Below are positions 18,835-27,946 of a stretch of 35,069 nucleotides of DNA, in pieces. The stretch covers positions 1 through 35,069 of the forward strand of contig NZ_JAJMLX010000013.1 of assembly GCF_020991325.1 (NCBI RefSeq), in the 5' to 3' direction. Origin of the DNA: Bordetella petrii. GTDB taxonomy: Bacteria > Pseudomonadota > Gammaproteobacteria > Burkholderiales > Burkholderiaceae_B. Every line of letters begins with the position of its first letter. Position 1 is the first letter of the stretch. The notes beneath the pieces are model-generated. The model saw only the letters and a program-made list of their open reading frames with translations. It searched no databases and was not told the origin of the DNA. Made by a program: the position numbers and the translations under genes.

Positions 18835-19597
18835 GTGAAGCATTGTTGAAAGTATCCGGCCTGACCATGCGGTTCGGCGGCCTGCTGGCCGTGGACAGCG
18901 TGGGCTTCGAGGTGAAGCCCGACGAGGTGTTTGCCATCATCGGGCCCAACGGCGCGGGCAAGACCACGGTGTTCAATTGCGTGGGCGGTTTCTACAAGCC
19001 CACCGCCGGCGACATCGTCATGGACGGCAAGCCGATCACCGGCCTGCCCAGCCACAAGGTGGCGCGCCACGGGCTGGTGCGCACGTTCCAGAACGTGCGC
19101 CTGTTCAAGCAGCTGACGGTGCTGGAAAACCTGCTGGTGGCGCAGCACACCCAGGTGGAAGCGCGCCTGCTGCCGGGCCTGCTGAAGCTGAAGTCGTACC
19201 GCGAATCCGAGGCCCAGGCCTTGTCGCGCGCGGCGCAATGGCTGGATTTCATGGGCCTGCGGCAGTATGCCAACCGCGAGGCGGGCAACCTGGCCTACGG
19301 GCACCAGCGCCGGCTGGAGATCGCGCGCTGCATGATCACCAAGCCGCGGCTGCTGATGTTGGACGAGCCGGCCGCCGGCCTGAACCCGCAGGAAAAGCGC
19401 GACCTTCAGCAACTGATCGACCAGTTGCGCCGCGAGTTTGGCGTGGCGGTGCTGCTGATCGAGCACGATATGAGCCTGATCATGGGCATATCCGACCGCA
19501 TTCTGGTCATGGAGCACGGCAAGCCCATCACCACCGGCACGCCCGGGCAGGTGCGCACCGACGAGCGCGTCATCAAGGCGTATCTGGGGGAAGAATG

Positions 19598-19598
<1 letters not shown>
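18831..19598 (+). CDS. livG: Branched-chain amino acid ABC transporter ATP-binding protein LivG
   Basis: A 255-residue ATPase of the Liv importer. Walker A GPNGAGKT is at 38-45; the LivG-type signature [12 protein letters not shown] replaces LSGGQ, as is usual for this subunit; Walker B is [13 protein letters not shown]; the switch His is in LIEHDM. The start at the ATGA overlap with livM gives [21 protein letters not shown]; an upstream in-frame extension inside livM is not credible. It forms the ATPase dimer with LivF. Confidence 0.95.
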
Positions 19599-20299
<701 letters not shown>

Positions 20300-20308
20300 T
20301 CATGGGGC

Positions 20309-20340
20309 GGTGTCTGGCACCCTGGCGGGAGCCAGACACC
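20309..20340. repeat. Dispersed hairpin repeat, copy 3 (pair B)
   Basis: Arms GGTGTCTGGCACCC and GGGAGCCAGACACC with loop TGGC and one A-A mismatch. It lies just past livF in the convergent junction with the racemase gene, inverted relative to copy 4. Confidence 0.85.
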
Positions 20341-20388
20341 CGTCAGTACCGGTGCAAGCTCGCCACGGCGGCTTAACGTGATCCCATG

Positions 20389-20419
20389 GGTGTCTGGCTC
20401 CCTCTGGGTGCCAGACACC
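20389..20419. repeat. Dispersed hairpin repeat, copy 4 (pair B)
   Basis: Arms GGTGTCTGGCTCCC and GGGTGCCAGACACC with loop TCT. Apart from the loop it is the reverse complement of copy 3, making a head-to-head pair 48 bases apart. It lies 44 bases from the racemase stop. Confidence 0.85.
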
Positions 20420-20463
20420 GCAACACCGCAACACCGCCCGGTTTCCCGGGCCTTTGCGCGCCG

Positions 20464-21201
20464 TTACGCGGCCTTGCGCTGCAGTGGTTCCTGGAAGTAC
20501 TGGTCGATGGCGGCGCGGGCCAGGGCGTCGATGGAATCCGTAACGGGAACCCCCAGCCCTATCCGTTGGTCATGGGGTATGGCCAGCGGCAGTTCGGTGC
20601 AGCCCAGCACCACGGCGTCCGCGCCGCGGGCCTGCAGCAGTTGCACGCCCCGCACGGCGGGCGCCAGGGCCGAAGCCACCTGGTTGCCTTTCACGGCCCG
20701 TATGGGGGCGGCACAATAGCGTTCGATCTCGCCGGCGTCGGGCACGATGCATTCGAAACCGTGGCGTTGCAGGCGGGCCTGGTACAGGCCCAGCGCCAGG
20801 GTGGCCGGCGTGCCCATCAGCCCGATGCGCCCCCCCTGCAAGCCCAGGCGCTGCAGGTCTTGCGCCACCGCGTCGATGATGTGCAGGATGGGCAGCGTAG
20901 TGGCCGCGGCCAGCTGGTCGTACCACAAGTGTGCGGTATTGCACGGAATGGCGATGATGCTGGCGCCGGCCGCTTCCAGGAAACGCAGGCCTTCCACCAT
21001 ATGGGGCAGGGGGTCTTCGCCGCCGCGCATGCGCGCATCGCTGCGGTCGGGGATACGCGGATCGTTGCGCAGCAAGGTGGGAATGTGCTGCTGGTCGGTG
21101 GCCGCCGGGGTCAGGGCGGCCAGGCGCAGCGCGAACGCCGCGCCGGCCAGCGGCCCCATGCCGCCCAGCACGCCCAGGTAGTTGGGGCGGCTTGCGGTCA
21201 T
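20464..21201 (-). CDS. Aspartate/glutamate racemase family protein
   Basis: A 245-residue cofactor-independent amino acid racemase of the Asp/Glu family (RacX/YgeA branch). The two catalytic cysteines are present: Cys87 in IPCNTAH and Cys201 in LGCTELPL. The N-terminus NYLGVLGGMGPLAG and the segment RIGLMGTPATL are family features. Its ATG overlaps the D-aminoacylase stop (ATGA, 21198-21201), so the two are translationally coupled. In this setting it probably converts the D-amino acid released by D-aminoacylase to the L-form for catabolism. Family members have broad specificity, so the actual amino acid is unknown. Confidence 0.88.
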   Translation of the reverse strand: MTASRPNYLGVLGGMGPLAGAAFALRLAALTPAATDQQHIPTLLRNDPRIPDRSDARMRGGEDPLPHMVEGLRFLEAAGASIIAIPCNTAHLWYDQLAAATTLPILHIIDAVAQDLQRLGLQGGRIGLMGTPATLALGLYQARLQRHGFECIVPDAGEIERYCAAPIRAVKGNQVASALAPAVRGVQLLQARGADAVVLGCTELPLAIPHDQRIGLGVPVTDSIDALARAAIDQYFQEPLQRKAA

Positions 21202-22634
21202 GCCGCCGCCCGCGTCAATACCTGGCCGGGGCGGGCGGTGCCCGCCTGGCTGCCGTTCCATACTTGCTGGCCATTCACCCATACGCCATGTATGCCTCGG
21301 CTGAGCTGCAGGGGTTCGTTGAAAGTGGCCGTGTCGGTGACGGTGGCCGGGTCGAGCAGCACCAGGTCTGCGTAGTAGCCGGGGCGCAGCAGGCCGCGCT
21401 GGGGCAACCCGTATTGCTCGGCCGCCAGGCCCGTCATTTTGTGGATGGCGGCTTCCAGGCTGAGCAGATTCTGTTCGCGCACCATGGTGCGCAGCACGTT
21501 GGTGAAGGTGCCCCATTGGCGCGGATGCGGATGCGGGTCGAACGGCAGCCCATCGGATCCCACCATGGTCAGCGGATGCTGGAAGATGCGGTTGACGTCG
21601 TCCGGATCCATCAGGAAATAAATGGCGCCGGCCGGCGCCAGGCGTTCCAGGGTGCCCGCTTCATCCATCCCCAGTTCGGCCATCACGTCGGAAAAATCGC
21701 GGCCCGTGGCGTCGGGGTAGCCCTTGGACCAGGTGATCATGGTGCGCTGGGCCAGCTTGACGCGGTCGAGCCGCAGCATGGTGGACGTGGCCGGATACGG
21801 ATGGCAGTCCAGGCATACCGGCTGTTGCGCGGCGGCTTGCGAGATCAGGTCCAGTGTTTCGCGCGAGCGCCCGTGGTTGCGCGCGCCCGCCAGCTTGTGG
21901 TGCGAGAACACCACGCGGCAGTCCAGGGCGCGGCCGATCTGCAGCGCCTCTTCCATGGCCGGCACGATGTGGTCGGCTTCGTCGCGCAGGTGCGTGGCGT
22001 ATACCCCGGCGCGGCCGCGCAGGGGCAGGCACACATCGATGATTTCCTGGGTGGGGGCGGCCTGTGCGGGAGGGTAGAAGGTGCCGGTGGATACGCCGCG
22101 CGCGCCGGCATCCAGCGCTTCCTGCAGCAAGGCGCGCATGCGGGTGATTTCGCCGGCATCGGCGGCACGCGTGGTGTCGTCCATGACGGCCACGCGCAAG
22201 GTGGTGTGGCCCACCAGGGGCACTACGTTCACGGCGGCGGGGGCCTGGCGCAGGGCCTCGATCCAGTCGGCGAAGGTGCCAAAGCGGAACAACGCTTCCG
22301 GGCCCAGCAGGTCCAGCGGCTGCGGAATGGCGCGGTTGGCCAGCGGCGCCAGGCTGATGCCGCAGTTGCCGGTGACCACGGTGGTGATGCCCTGCGACAC
22401 CTTGGGCGTCATGTCCGGATGCGCCAGCAGGTAGCCGTCGTCGTGGGTGTGCGAATCGATGAAGCCAGGCGCGGCGGCCAGGCCTTGCGCGGCTATGATG
22501 GGCACCCCATCGGGGAAGGCGAAATCCCCCACCTGGGTGATGCGCTGTCCCTGGACAGCGATATGGGCGCGGTAGGGCGCCTGGCCGCTACCGTCGACGA
22601 CGGTGGCGTCCTGCAGAATGAAGTCAGCGTGCAT
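21198..22634 (-). CDS. N-acyl-D-amino acid deacylase (D-aminoacylase)
   Basis: A 478-residue zinc amidohydrolase that removes the acyl group from N-acyl-D-amino acids, giving a fatty or short acid and a free D-amino acid. The metal residues of the characterised Alcaligenes enzyme (His67, His69, Cys96, His220, His250, Asp366) all appear here with a constant shift of five: His62 and His64 in DSHTHDD, Cys91 in GNCGISLAP, His215 in ATHLRDE, His245 in FSHHK and Asp361 in GSDGLPFD. The start MHADFILQDATVVDGSG lacks a strong ribosome site; the 34 upstream codons are low complexity and unlikely to be used. It sits between a Bug receptor gene and a racemase gene. Confidence 0.93.
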   Translation of the reverse strand: MHADFILQDATVVDGSGQAPYRAHIAVQGQRITQVGDFAFPDGVPIIAAQGLAAAPGFIDSHTHDDGYLLAHPDMTPKVSQGITTVVTGNCGISLAPLANRAIPQPLDLLGPEALFRFGTFADWIEALRQAPAAVNVVPLVGHTTLRVAVMDDTTRAADAGEITRMRALLQEALDAGARGVSTGTFYPPAQAAPTQEIIDVCLPLRGRAGVYATHLRDEADHIVPAMEEALQIGRALDCRVVFSHHKLAGARNHGRSRETLDLISQAAAQQPVCLDCHPYPATSTMLRLDRVKLAQRTMITWSKGYPDATGRDFSDVMAELGMDEAGTLERLAPAGAIYFLMDPDDVNRIFQHPLTMVGSDGLPFDPHPHPRQWGTFTNVLRTMVREQNLLSLEAAIHKMTGLAAEQYGLPQRGLLRPGYYADLVLLDPATVTDTATFNEPLQLSRGIHGVWVNGQQVWNGSQAGTARPGQVLTRAAA

Positions 22635-22651
22635 GCAGCGTGTCAGTGTTT

Positions 22652-22674
22652 CGCCGCGCGCAGCGCGCGCGGCG
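22652..22674 (-). promoter_or_regulatory. Intercistronic hairpin between the Bug receptor and D-aminoacylase genes
   Basis: A perfect 10-bp GC stem (CGCCGCGCGC against GCGCGCGGCG) with a 3-base loop, 16 bases past the receptor stop. There is no T-run. It resembles the hairpins after livJ and ugpB and probably separates receptor from enzyme expression. Confidence 0.6.
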
Positions 22675-22690
22675 CTTGGGGGAGGTCGCT

Positions 22691-23662
22691 TCAGTCCAGT
22701 TTCTTGATGCCGGCGTCGGCGATGATCTGCCGCCATTTGGCCGTTTCACTGTCCATCAGGCGCTTGAAGTCGGCTGGCGACCCCTGCGCGGGCACGGCGC
22801 CCAGCTTGGCCAGCCCTTCGCGCACGGCGGGGGCCTGCAGGGCGCGGCCGATGGCGGCGTTAAGCTGCTGGACGACTTCCGGCGGCGTGCCCTTGGGCGC
22901 CACTACGCCGCCCCAGGCGATGGTTTCGTAGCCTTTCAGGCCCAGTTCGTCCAGCGTGGGCACTTCGGGCAGCAGGTCCAGCCGCTTCATGCTGCTGACG
23001 CCCAGGGCGCGCACGCGCCCGCTCTTGATCAGCGGCACTGCTTCGGACGAGTTCACGAAGATGAAGTCCAGGCGTTCGCCCAGCAAGTCCTGGATGGCGG
23101 CCGGGCCGCCGTTGTAGGGGATGAAGGTGACATCGACCTTGGCCATGCTTTTGAACAGCTCGCCGCCCATATGGCCGGTGGTGCCCACGCCCGACGCCCC
23201 GTAGGACAGGCGGCCGGGGTTGGCGCGGGCGCGTTCGATCAGGTCTTGCACGCTCTGGTCGGGCGAGCCGGCCGGCACAATCAGCACGTTGTACAGGTCG
23301 AACAGATGGGCCACCGGTTCCAGGTCGGCATCCACGTCGTAAGGCAGTTTGTTGAACAGCGAGCGGTTCACGGCCAGCGTGTTGATGTTGCCGTAGCCGA
23401 TGGTGTAGCCGTCGGGCGCCGCGCGCTTGATGAGGGATATGCCGATATTGCCGGCCGCGCCCGGGCGGTTTTCAACCACCACGGATGTGCCCAGATCCTG
23501 GGCCAGCTGGCTGGTGACCAGGCGGGACAGCACGTCGGGCGAACCGCCGGCGGCCGAGGGCACCACGAAATTGATGGGCTGGTCGGGCCAGGCATGGGCG
23601 CCGGACACCATGCCGGCGGTAAGGGCCAGGGCGGCCAGGCCGCGGGACAACATGCGTTGCAT
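22691..23662 (-). CDS. Bug-family (TctC-like) periplasmic solute-binding protein
   Basis: A 323-residue extracytoplasmic receptor of the Bug/TctC family, expanded in Bordetella and relatives and known to bind carboxylated solutes. The start MQRMLSRGLAALALTAGMVSGAHA is a signal peptide cleaved before WPDQPINFVVPSAAGG; AAGGGGAA precedes it. Typical Bug features are VENRPGAAGNIGISLIKRAAPDGYTIGYGN, the mid-section YGASGVGTTGHMGGELF, and a C-terminal LMDSETAKWRQIIADAGIK. No TctA/TctB membrane partners are nearby. As first gene of the operon with D-aminoacylase and racemase, it may capture N-acyl-D-amino acids; that ligand is inference. Confidence 0.92.
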   Translation of the reverse strand: MQRMLSRGLAALALTAGMVSGAHAWPDQPINFVVPSAAGGSPDVLSRLVTSQLAQDLGTSVVVENRPGAAGNIGISLIKRAAPDGYTIGYGNINTLAVNRSLFNKLPYDVDADLEPVAHLFDLYNVLIVPAGSPDQSVQDLIERARANPGRLSYGASGVGTTGHMGGELFKSMAKVDVTFIPYNGGPAAIQDLLGERLDFIFVNSSEAVPLIKSGRVRALGVSSMKRLDLLPEVPTLDELGLKGYETIAWGGVVAPKGTPPEVVQQLNAAIGRALQAPAVREGLAKLGAVPAQGSPADFKRLMDSETAKWRQIIADAGIKKLD

Positions 23663-23749
23663 TTTCGTATTCCCCTTGTGGTTGTTTGACAGCCCGGGCA
23701 GGTTAGCACCGGGGCACGCGCAGCCCCTCATCGAAAAATGTCCCCGTCC

Positions 23750-23755
23750 TATAAT
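23750..23755 (+). promoter_or_regulatory. Possible -10 box (TATAAT) of the LysR gene
   Basis: An exact TATAAT 32 bases before the regulator start, in the 124-base divergent region shared with the Bug operon. No good -35 is seen 17 bases upstream, which may mean an activator-dependent promoter. Confidence 0.35.
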
Positions 23756-23786
23756 CCGCCGTTATCGGCCACAGGGGAAAAAACGC

Positions 23787-24749
23787 ATGAAACCGCAGCC
23801 CATCGACGCGACGGCAAGCACGCCCGGCGATGACGCGCGCATCGCGCCGCCGCTAAGCCTGCGGCAGATCGAAGTGTTCCGCGCCATCATGGTGGCGGGC
23901 TCGATCAGCGGGGCCGGCCGCATGCTGCATGTGTCACAGCCAGCCGTCAGCCGGGTGCTGGCCTTGACCGAAACCCGGCTGGGCTATCCCTTGTTCGAGC
24001 GCAGTAAAAGCCGCCTGCTGCCCACGCCCGAAGCGCTGCGGCTGTATGGCGAAGTAGAGCAGGTGTATGGCGGCATCCAGCGCGTGAACGACCTGGCGGC
24101 CAGCCTGGGGCGGCGCGGTTCGGGGGTGTTGCGGGTGGTGGCCAGCGCCAGTTTCGGGCAGGGCCTGATCCCGCGCGCCATGGAGCGCTTCCTGGCCCGC
24201 AACCGCAGCGCCAGGGTGGATTTCCGCAGCGTTACCTTCGATGAAATGGTGGGCTATTTTCTTAGCGGGCGGGCCGACGTGGGGATTTCCATGTCGTCGC
24301 CCGACCATCCCAACCTGAGCTCGACCCGCGTGGGCGAAGACGCCATCGTCTGCGTCATGCCGCCGGACCATCCCCTGGTCGGCCGCGAGGTCGTGCACGC
24401 GGCGGATTTTTCGTCCGCCAGCTGGATAGGCTACCCGGAGGGCACGCCGCTGGGGCGCGCGCTGGAAACATTCTTCGGCGCCGGGCCGGTGTGTCCGCCA
24501 GCCATCGAAGTGCATTCTCCGGTGACCGCGCATGCTTTCGTGCAGCAGGGGCTGGGGCCGGCGCTGGTGGACGGCTGGTGCATTCCGCCGGAATCCACGG
24601 TAGTGCAGAGGCCGATCGAGCCGCCCGCGCAGGTGGAGATCTGGGCCACGCATTCGAACCTGGCGCCCTTGCCCCTGCTGGGGCGGCGCTTTTTGTCCGC
24701 GCTGGGAAGCGTGCTGGCGGACACATCGAATTTTGTGCGCCAGGCATAA
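23787..24749 (+). CDS. LysR-type transcriptional regulator
   Basis: A 320-residue LysR regulator. The winged helix-turn-helix is at about residues 24-85 (LSLRQIEVFRAIMVAGSISGAGRMLHVSQPAVSRVLALTE), preceded by an atypical 23-residue Pro/Ala/Asp-rich extension. The effector-binding domain follows from about 112 (VLRVVASASFGQGLIPRAMERF). It is divergent from the Bug/D-aminoacylase/racemase operon and upstream of the D-carbamoylase gene, so by the usual LysR layout it probably controls one or both in response to a pathway compound. The start is set by the ATG after GGGGAAAA. Confidence 0.9.
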   Translation: MKPQPIDATASTPGDDARIAPPLSLRQIEVFRAIMVAGSISGAGRMLHVSQPAVSRVLALTETRLGYPLFERSKSRLLPTPEALRLYGEVEQVYGGIQRVNDLAASLGRRGSGVLRVVASASFGQGLIPRAMERFLARNRSARVDFRSVTFDEMVGYFLSGRADVGISMSSPDHPNLSSTRVGEDAIVCVMPPDHPLVGREVVHAADFSSASWIGYPEGTPLGRALETFFGAGPVCPPAIEVHSPVTAHAFVQQGLGPALVDGWCIPPESTVVQRPIEPPAQVEIWATHSNLAPLPLLGRRFLSALGSVLADTSNFVRQA

Positions 24750-24921
24750 CCTGGCGCTATCGCGCGGCCGCTGGTTTTTGTGGGCATGGGCTGCAAACCC
24801 TTGCGGGCCGCGGCTTTGCGGCATGCCTTGAGTTTGGCGCGGGCCGGCGGGCGGCGGTTTACGCCGGCGCGCGGGCCCGGCATGCTTGCGCTTTTTCGCA
24901 TCGTACGAAGGAGTGCAGAGC

Positions 24922-25866
24922 ATGAGCAAGGGGCAACGCAAGATCGGCTTGGCCGTGGCGCAGATGGGGCCGGTGCACCTGGCCGACAGCCGGGCCGCGG
25001 TGGTGGCGCGGCTGGTGGAGATGCTGCGCGAGGCTCATGGCCGGGGCGCGCGGCTGGTGGTGTTTCCCGAATTGGCATTGACCACGTTTTTCCCACGTTA
25101 CTGGATGAGCGACGCCGACGCGCAGGAGCGCTTCTTCGAAACGCAGATGCCCAACGCGGACGTGCAGCCCCTGTTCGACGAGGCGCGCAAGCTGGGCGTG
25201 GGCTTTTACCTGGGCTATGCGGAACTGACGCCGGAAGGGGTGCCTTACAACACCGCCATCCTGGTGGACACATCGGCCCGCATCGTGGGCAAGTACCGCA
25301 AGGTGCACCTGCCCGGGCACGACGACCACAAGCCCGATGCGCCGTTCCAGCACCTGGAAAAGAAGTTCTTCCGGGTGGGCGACCAGCCGTTCGGCGTCTG
25401 GGACACGATGGACACCAGGATAGGCATGTGCCTGTGCAATGACCGCCGCTGGCCCGAGACGTGGCGGGTAATGTCGCTGCAGAGCGCGGAACTGGTGGTG
25501 CTGGGCTACAACACGCCGTCGGTGAATATCCACTGGCCCGAGCCCGTGCATTTGCGCATGCACCATCACCTGATTACCCTGCAGGCCAGCGCCTACCAGA
25601 ACTGCGTGTGGGCGGCGGCTGCGGCCAAGTGCGGCTCGGAAGACGGGCACCACATGATAGGCGGCTCGGTGATCGTGGCGCCTTCGGGCGAGATCGTGGC
25701 CCAGGCCAGCACGGAAGAAGACGAGGTGATCGCGGTGAATGCCGACCTGGGCCTGGCCGAGACGTTCCGCCGCCATGTATTCGATTTCGCCCGCCATCGG
25801 CGCCCGGAACACTACGGGCTGATCGTGGAACGTACCGGCCCGGGCGAGCCGCTGCCGCGGGATTGA
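24922..25866 (+). CDS. N-carbamoyl-D-amino acid hydrolase (nitrilase superfamily)
   Basis: A 314-residue nitrilase-superfamily enzyme closely resembling the Agrobacterium D-carbamoylase, which hydrolyses N-carbamoyl-D-amino acids to D-amino acid, CO2 and ammonia. The catalytic triad is Glu50 (VVFPELALTTFFPR), Lys127 (VGKYRKVHLPGH) and Cys172 (LCNDRRWPE). Other shared strings are PFQHLEKKFF, YNTP, and ASAYQNCVWAAAAAKCG. The start MSKGQRKIGLAVAQMGP has AAGGAG nine bases upstream; an earlier ATG 12 codons back is less likely. It follows the LysR gene by 172 bases. No hydantoinase is present in the window, so its natural substrate may be a free carbamoyl-amino acid. Other beta-alanine-type amidohydrolases are related, but these motifs favour D-carbamoylase. 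Confidence 0.85.
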   Translation: MSKGQRKIGLAVAQMGPVHLADSRAAVVARLVEMLREAHGRGARLVVFPELALTTFFPRYWMSDADAQERFFETQMPNADVQPLFDEARKLGVGFYLGYAELTPEGVPYNTAILVDTSARIVGKYRKVHLPGHDDHKPDAPFQHLEKKFFRVGDQPFGVWDTMDTRIGMCLCNDRRWPETWRVMSLQSAELVVLGYNTPSVNIHWPEPVHLRMHHHLITLQASAYQNCVWAAAAAKCGSEDGHHMIGGSVIVAPSGEIVAQASTEEDEVIAVNADLGLAETFRRHVFDFARHRRPEHYGLIVERTGPGEPLPRD

Positions 25867-25870
25867 TGCC

Positions 25871-25902
25871 GGTGCCTGGCGCCCGTCAGGGCGCCGGACA
25901 TC
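25871..25902. repeat. Dispersed hairpin repeat, copy 5 (pair C, degenerate)
   Basis: Arms GGTGCCTGGCGCCC and GGGCGCCGGACATC with loop GTCA. The inner seven bases are perfectly palindromic; the outer part has drifted, partly through G-T wobble pairs. It lies five bases after the D-carbamoylase stop. Confidence 0.65.
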
Positions 25903-25931
25903 GTTATGCGCCAAGGCAGTCTCAGCAGGAC

Positions 25932-25963
25932 GGTGTCTGGCACCCCGGCGGGAGCCAGACACC
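25932..25963. repeat. Dispersed hairpin repeat, copy 6 (pair C)
   Basis: Arms GGTGTCTGGCACCC and GGGAGCCAGACACC with loop CGGC. Arms are identical to copy 3, 5.6 kb away. It lies between the convergent D-carbamoylase and GST genes. Confidence 0.85.
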
Positions 25964-25975
25964 CGGCTGCTATCA

Positions 25976-26005
25976 GGTATCAAGTTCCGGCAGTTGCCTG
26001 ATACC
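25976..26005. repeat. Inverted repeat GGTATCA...TGATACC next to the GST stop
   Basis: Perfect 7-base arms (25976-25982, 25999-26005) around a 16-base loop, ending four bases from the GST stop codon. Together with copy 6 it could form a stop structure for the minus-strand GST gene. Confidence 0.35.
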
Positions 26006-26008
26006 GTC

Positions 26009-26623
26009 TTACTGCAGGCCTTCGGCCTTCAGCGCGGCCTGCACGCCGGGGTCGGCTTCCATGCGCTGGAAGAAGGCCGCCAGGTTGTCCATGCCGGACA
26101 GGTCGATCTTCTTGCCGTGCGCCCAGCGCAGCACCACGTACAGGTATGGGTCGGCGATGCTCGGCGCGGCGCCGGTAAGGTAGGGCTTGCCGGCCAGCTG
26201 GGTATCCAGGTGGCCGAACAGGGTGCGCAACTGGGCGGCGGCGGATGCGCGCAGTTGTTCCTGCGCGGGTTCGTCGGCCAGGTAGCGCTGCGCGCCGAAC
26301 AGCAGCGAGAAGGTGCGGTGGACGTCGGAATTGATGAAGCCCAGCCAGCGCCGCGCTTCGGCGCGCGCGGCGGCGCTGCCGTCGCCCGTCAGCTTTAGTT
26401 GCGGCGCATGTTCCGCCAGGTATTCCAGGATGGCGGCATTCTGGGTCAGCGTGGTGTTGCCGTCGACCAGCGCGGGAACGGCGCCCAGCGGATTGATCTT
26501 CAGGTAGGCGGGCTGCTTCAGCTCGTCGCGCGACAGCTTGTGCGTTTCGTAGGGCTGGCCTATCCATTCCAGGATGATGTGCGATGCCAGCGAGCACGCG
26601 CCGGGCATGTAGTACAGTTTCAT
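26009..26623 (-). CDS. Glutathione S-transferase, beta class
   Basis: A 204-residue cytoplasmic glutathione transferase. The N-terminal thioredoxin-like domain starts MKLYYMPGACSLASHI with the beta-class Cys10, then NPLGAVPALV and LTQNAAILEYLAEH (glutathione-binding cis-Pro and Gln-Asn/Ser region). A helical C-terminal domain follows from about 85, with PSIADPYLYVVLRWA as the conserved N-capping segment. The start is supported by CTGGAGA upstream; the longer open frame is spurious. It is divergent from the PQQ-type dehydrogenase gene and likely acts in detoxification or oxidative stress. Confidence 0.92.
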   Translation of the reverse strand: MKLYYMPGACSLASHIILEWIGQPYETHKLSRDELKQPAYLKINPLGAVPALVDGNTTLTQNAAILEYLAEHAPQLKLTGDGSAAARAEARRWLGFINSDVHRTFSLLFGAQRYLADEPAQEQLRASAAAQLRTLFGHLDTQLAGKPYLTGAAPSIADPYLYVVLRWAHGKKIDLSGMDNLAAFFQRMEADPGVQAALKAEGLQ

Positions 26624-26752
26624 GAGCGATATCTCCAGAAGAACAAGACGGCTTCCGGCCGTGCGCCTATGGTACGCCACCATGCGGGCGCCGGCAGCCG
26701 CTGCTTTCCTTGCCGACAACCCGATCATCGACGCTGCCGCGGGAGGTTTTTC

Positions 26753-27946
26753 ATGTCGAGATTGCGATCAAGCCGGGCCGTGCTGCCCATCTTGCGCGGG
26801 GCCGCCTTCGCGGCGGTATTGCTGGGCGCCACGGCGCCCGGTGTGTTGTACGCCCAGACCCAGGCCCAGGCCGCCACTGAGGGCAAGGTCGAAACCACTG
26901 AGCTTGCCAAGGGCCTGGAACACCCCTGGTCGCTGGCTTTCCTGCCCGATGGCGGCATGTTGATCACGGAACGGGCCGGCCGCCTGCGGCTGCTGGATGC
27001 GCAGGGCAAGTTGTCGGAGCCCATTGCCGGCCTGCCCAAAGTGCATGTAGACGGGCAGGGCGGCCTGCTGGACGTGGTGCTGTCGCCCGGCTTTGCGCGC
27101 GACCGCCTGGTGTATTTGTCGTACGCCGAGTCGGACGGCGATCGCAGCGGCACGGCCGTGGGACGCGGCAAGTTGTCCGAAGACGGGCGCGGCCTGCAGG
27201 ATTTCACGGTGATTTTCCGGCAAGAGCCCAAACTGTCCAGCGGACAGCATTTCGGCGGGCGGATGGTGTTCGGGCAGGACGGCCTGCTGTTCATTGCGCT
27301 GGGCGAGAACAACCGCCTGCCCACCGCGCAGGATCTGGACAAGCTGCAGGGCAAGATCGTGCGCATCAAGCCCGATGGCTCGCTGCCCGAGGGCAACCCC
27401 CTGGCTAACCGCCAGGGCGCGCGCCCGGAGATCTGGACCTACGGCATGCGCAATCCGCAAGGCATGGCGCTGAATCCATGGACGGGCGAATTGTGGGAAC
27501 ACGAACACGGCCCGCGCGGCGGCGATGAAATCAACATCATCGAGCCCGGCAAAAACTATGGCTGGCCGCTGGCCACCTACGGCATCAATTATTCGGGCTT
27601 CGCCATTCCCGAGGCCAAGGGCCAGGCGCTGCCGGGCATGCAGGGCCCGCTGTACTGGTGGAAGAAGTCGCCGGCCATCAGCGGCATGGCCTTTTACGAT
27701 GCCGACCGTTATCCGGCCTGGCGGGGTTCGCTGTTCATCGGCGCCTTGGCCGAGCAGGCGCTGATACGCCTGCAGCTTGAAGATGGCAGGAAGGTGGTGG
27801 CCGAAGAGCGCCTGTTAACTGACCTGGGCGCGCGCATCCGCGATGTGCGCGTGGGGCCGGACGGCGCGGTGTATGTGCTGACGGACGCGGGCGACGGCGC
27901 GTTGCTGCGCCTGGCGCCCGCCGGCAACCAGGGAGACGGCAAATGA
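26753..27946 (+). CDS. PQQ-dependent soluble aldose/sugar dehydrogenase (YliI/Asd type)
   Basis: A 397-residue exported six-bladed beta-propeller of the glucose/sorbosone dehydrogenase family, like E. coli YliI. A signal peptide (RSSRAVLPILRGAAFAAVLLGATAPGVLYA) is followed by LAKGLEHPWSLAFLPDGGMLITERAGRLR. Family motifs are QHFGGRMVFGQDGLLFIALGEN (with the catalytic His), WTYGMRNPQGMALNP and LWEHEHGPRGGDEINIIEPGKNYGWP. It would oxidise aldoses in the periplasm with PQQ. No pqq biosynthesis genes are in the window. GGGAGG sits before the start. Its stop overlaps the next gene by four bases. Confidence 0.9.
   Translation: MSRLRSSRAVLPILRGAAFAAVLLGATAPGVLYAQTQAQAATEGKVETTELAKGLEHPWSLAFLPDGGMLITERAGRLRLLDAQGKLSEPIAGLPKVHVDGQGGLLDVVLSPGFARDRLVYLSYAESDGDRSGTAVGRGKLSEDGRGLQDFTVIFRQEPKLSSGQHFGGRMVFGQDGLLFIALGENNRLPTAQDLDKLQGKIVRIKPDGSLPEGNPLANRQGARPEIWTYGMRNPQGMALNPWTGELWEHEHGPRGGDEINIIEPGKNYGWPLATYGINYSGFAIPEAKGQALPGMQGPLYWWKKSPAISGMAFYDADRYPAWRGSLFIGALAEQALIRLQLEDGRKVVAEERLLTDLGARIRDVRVGPDGAVYVLTDAGDGALLRLAPAGNQGDGK

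Noticed and set aside
17134-18843. 569-codon minus-strand frame across livH and livM
   Set aside because: It is antisense to two well-defined permease genes and its product is a His/Gln/Arg-rich string with no hydrophobic core or motif.
24750-24921. A small gene between the LysR and D-carbamoylase genes
   Set aside because: The available frames (for example starting MGMGCKPLRAAALRH) run out of frame into the carbamoylase and resemble no protein; treated as promoter DNA.
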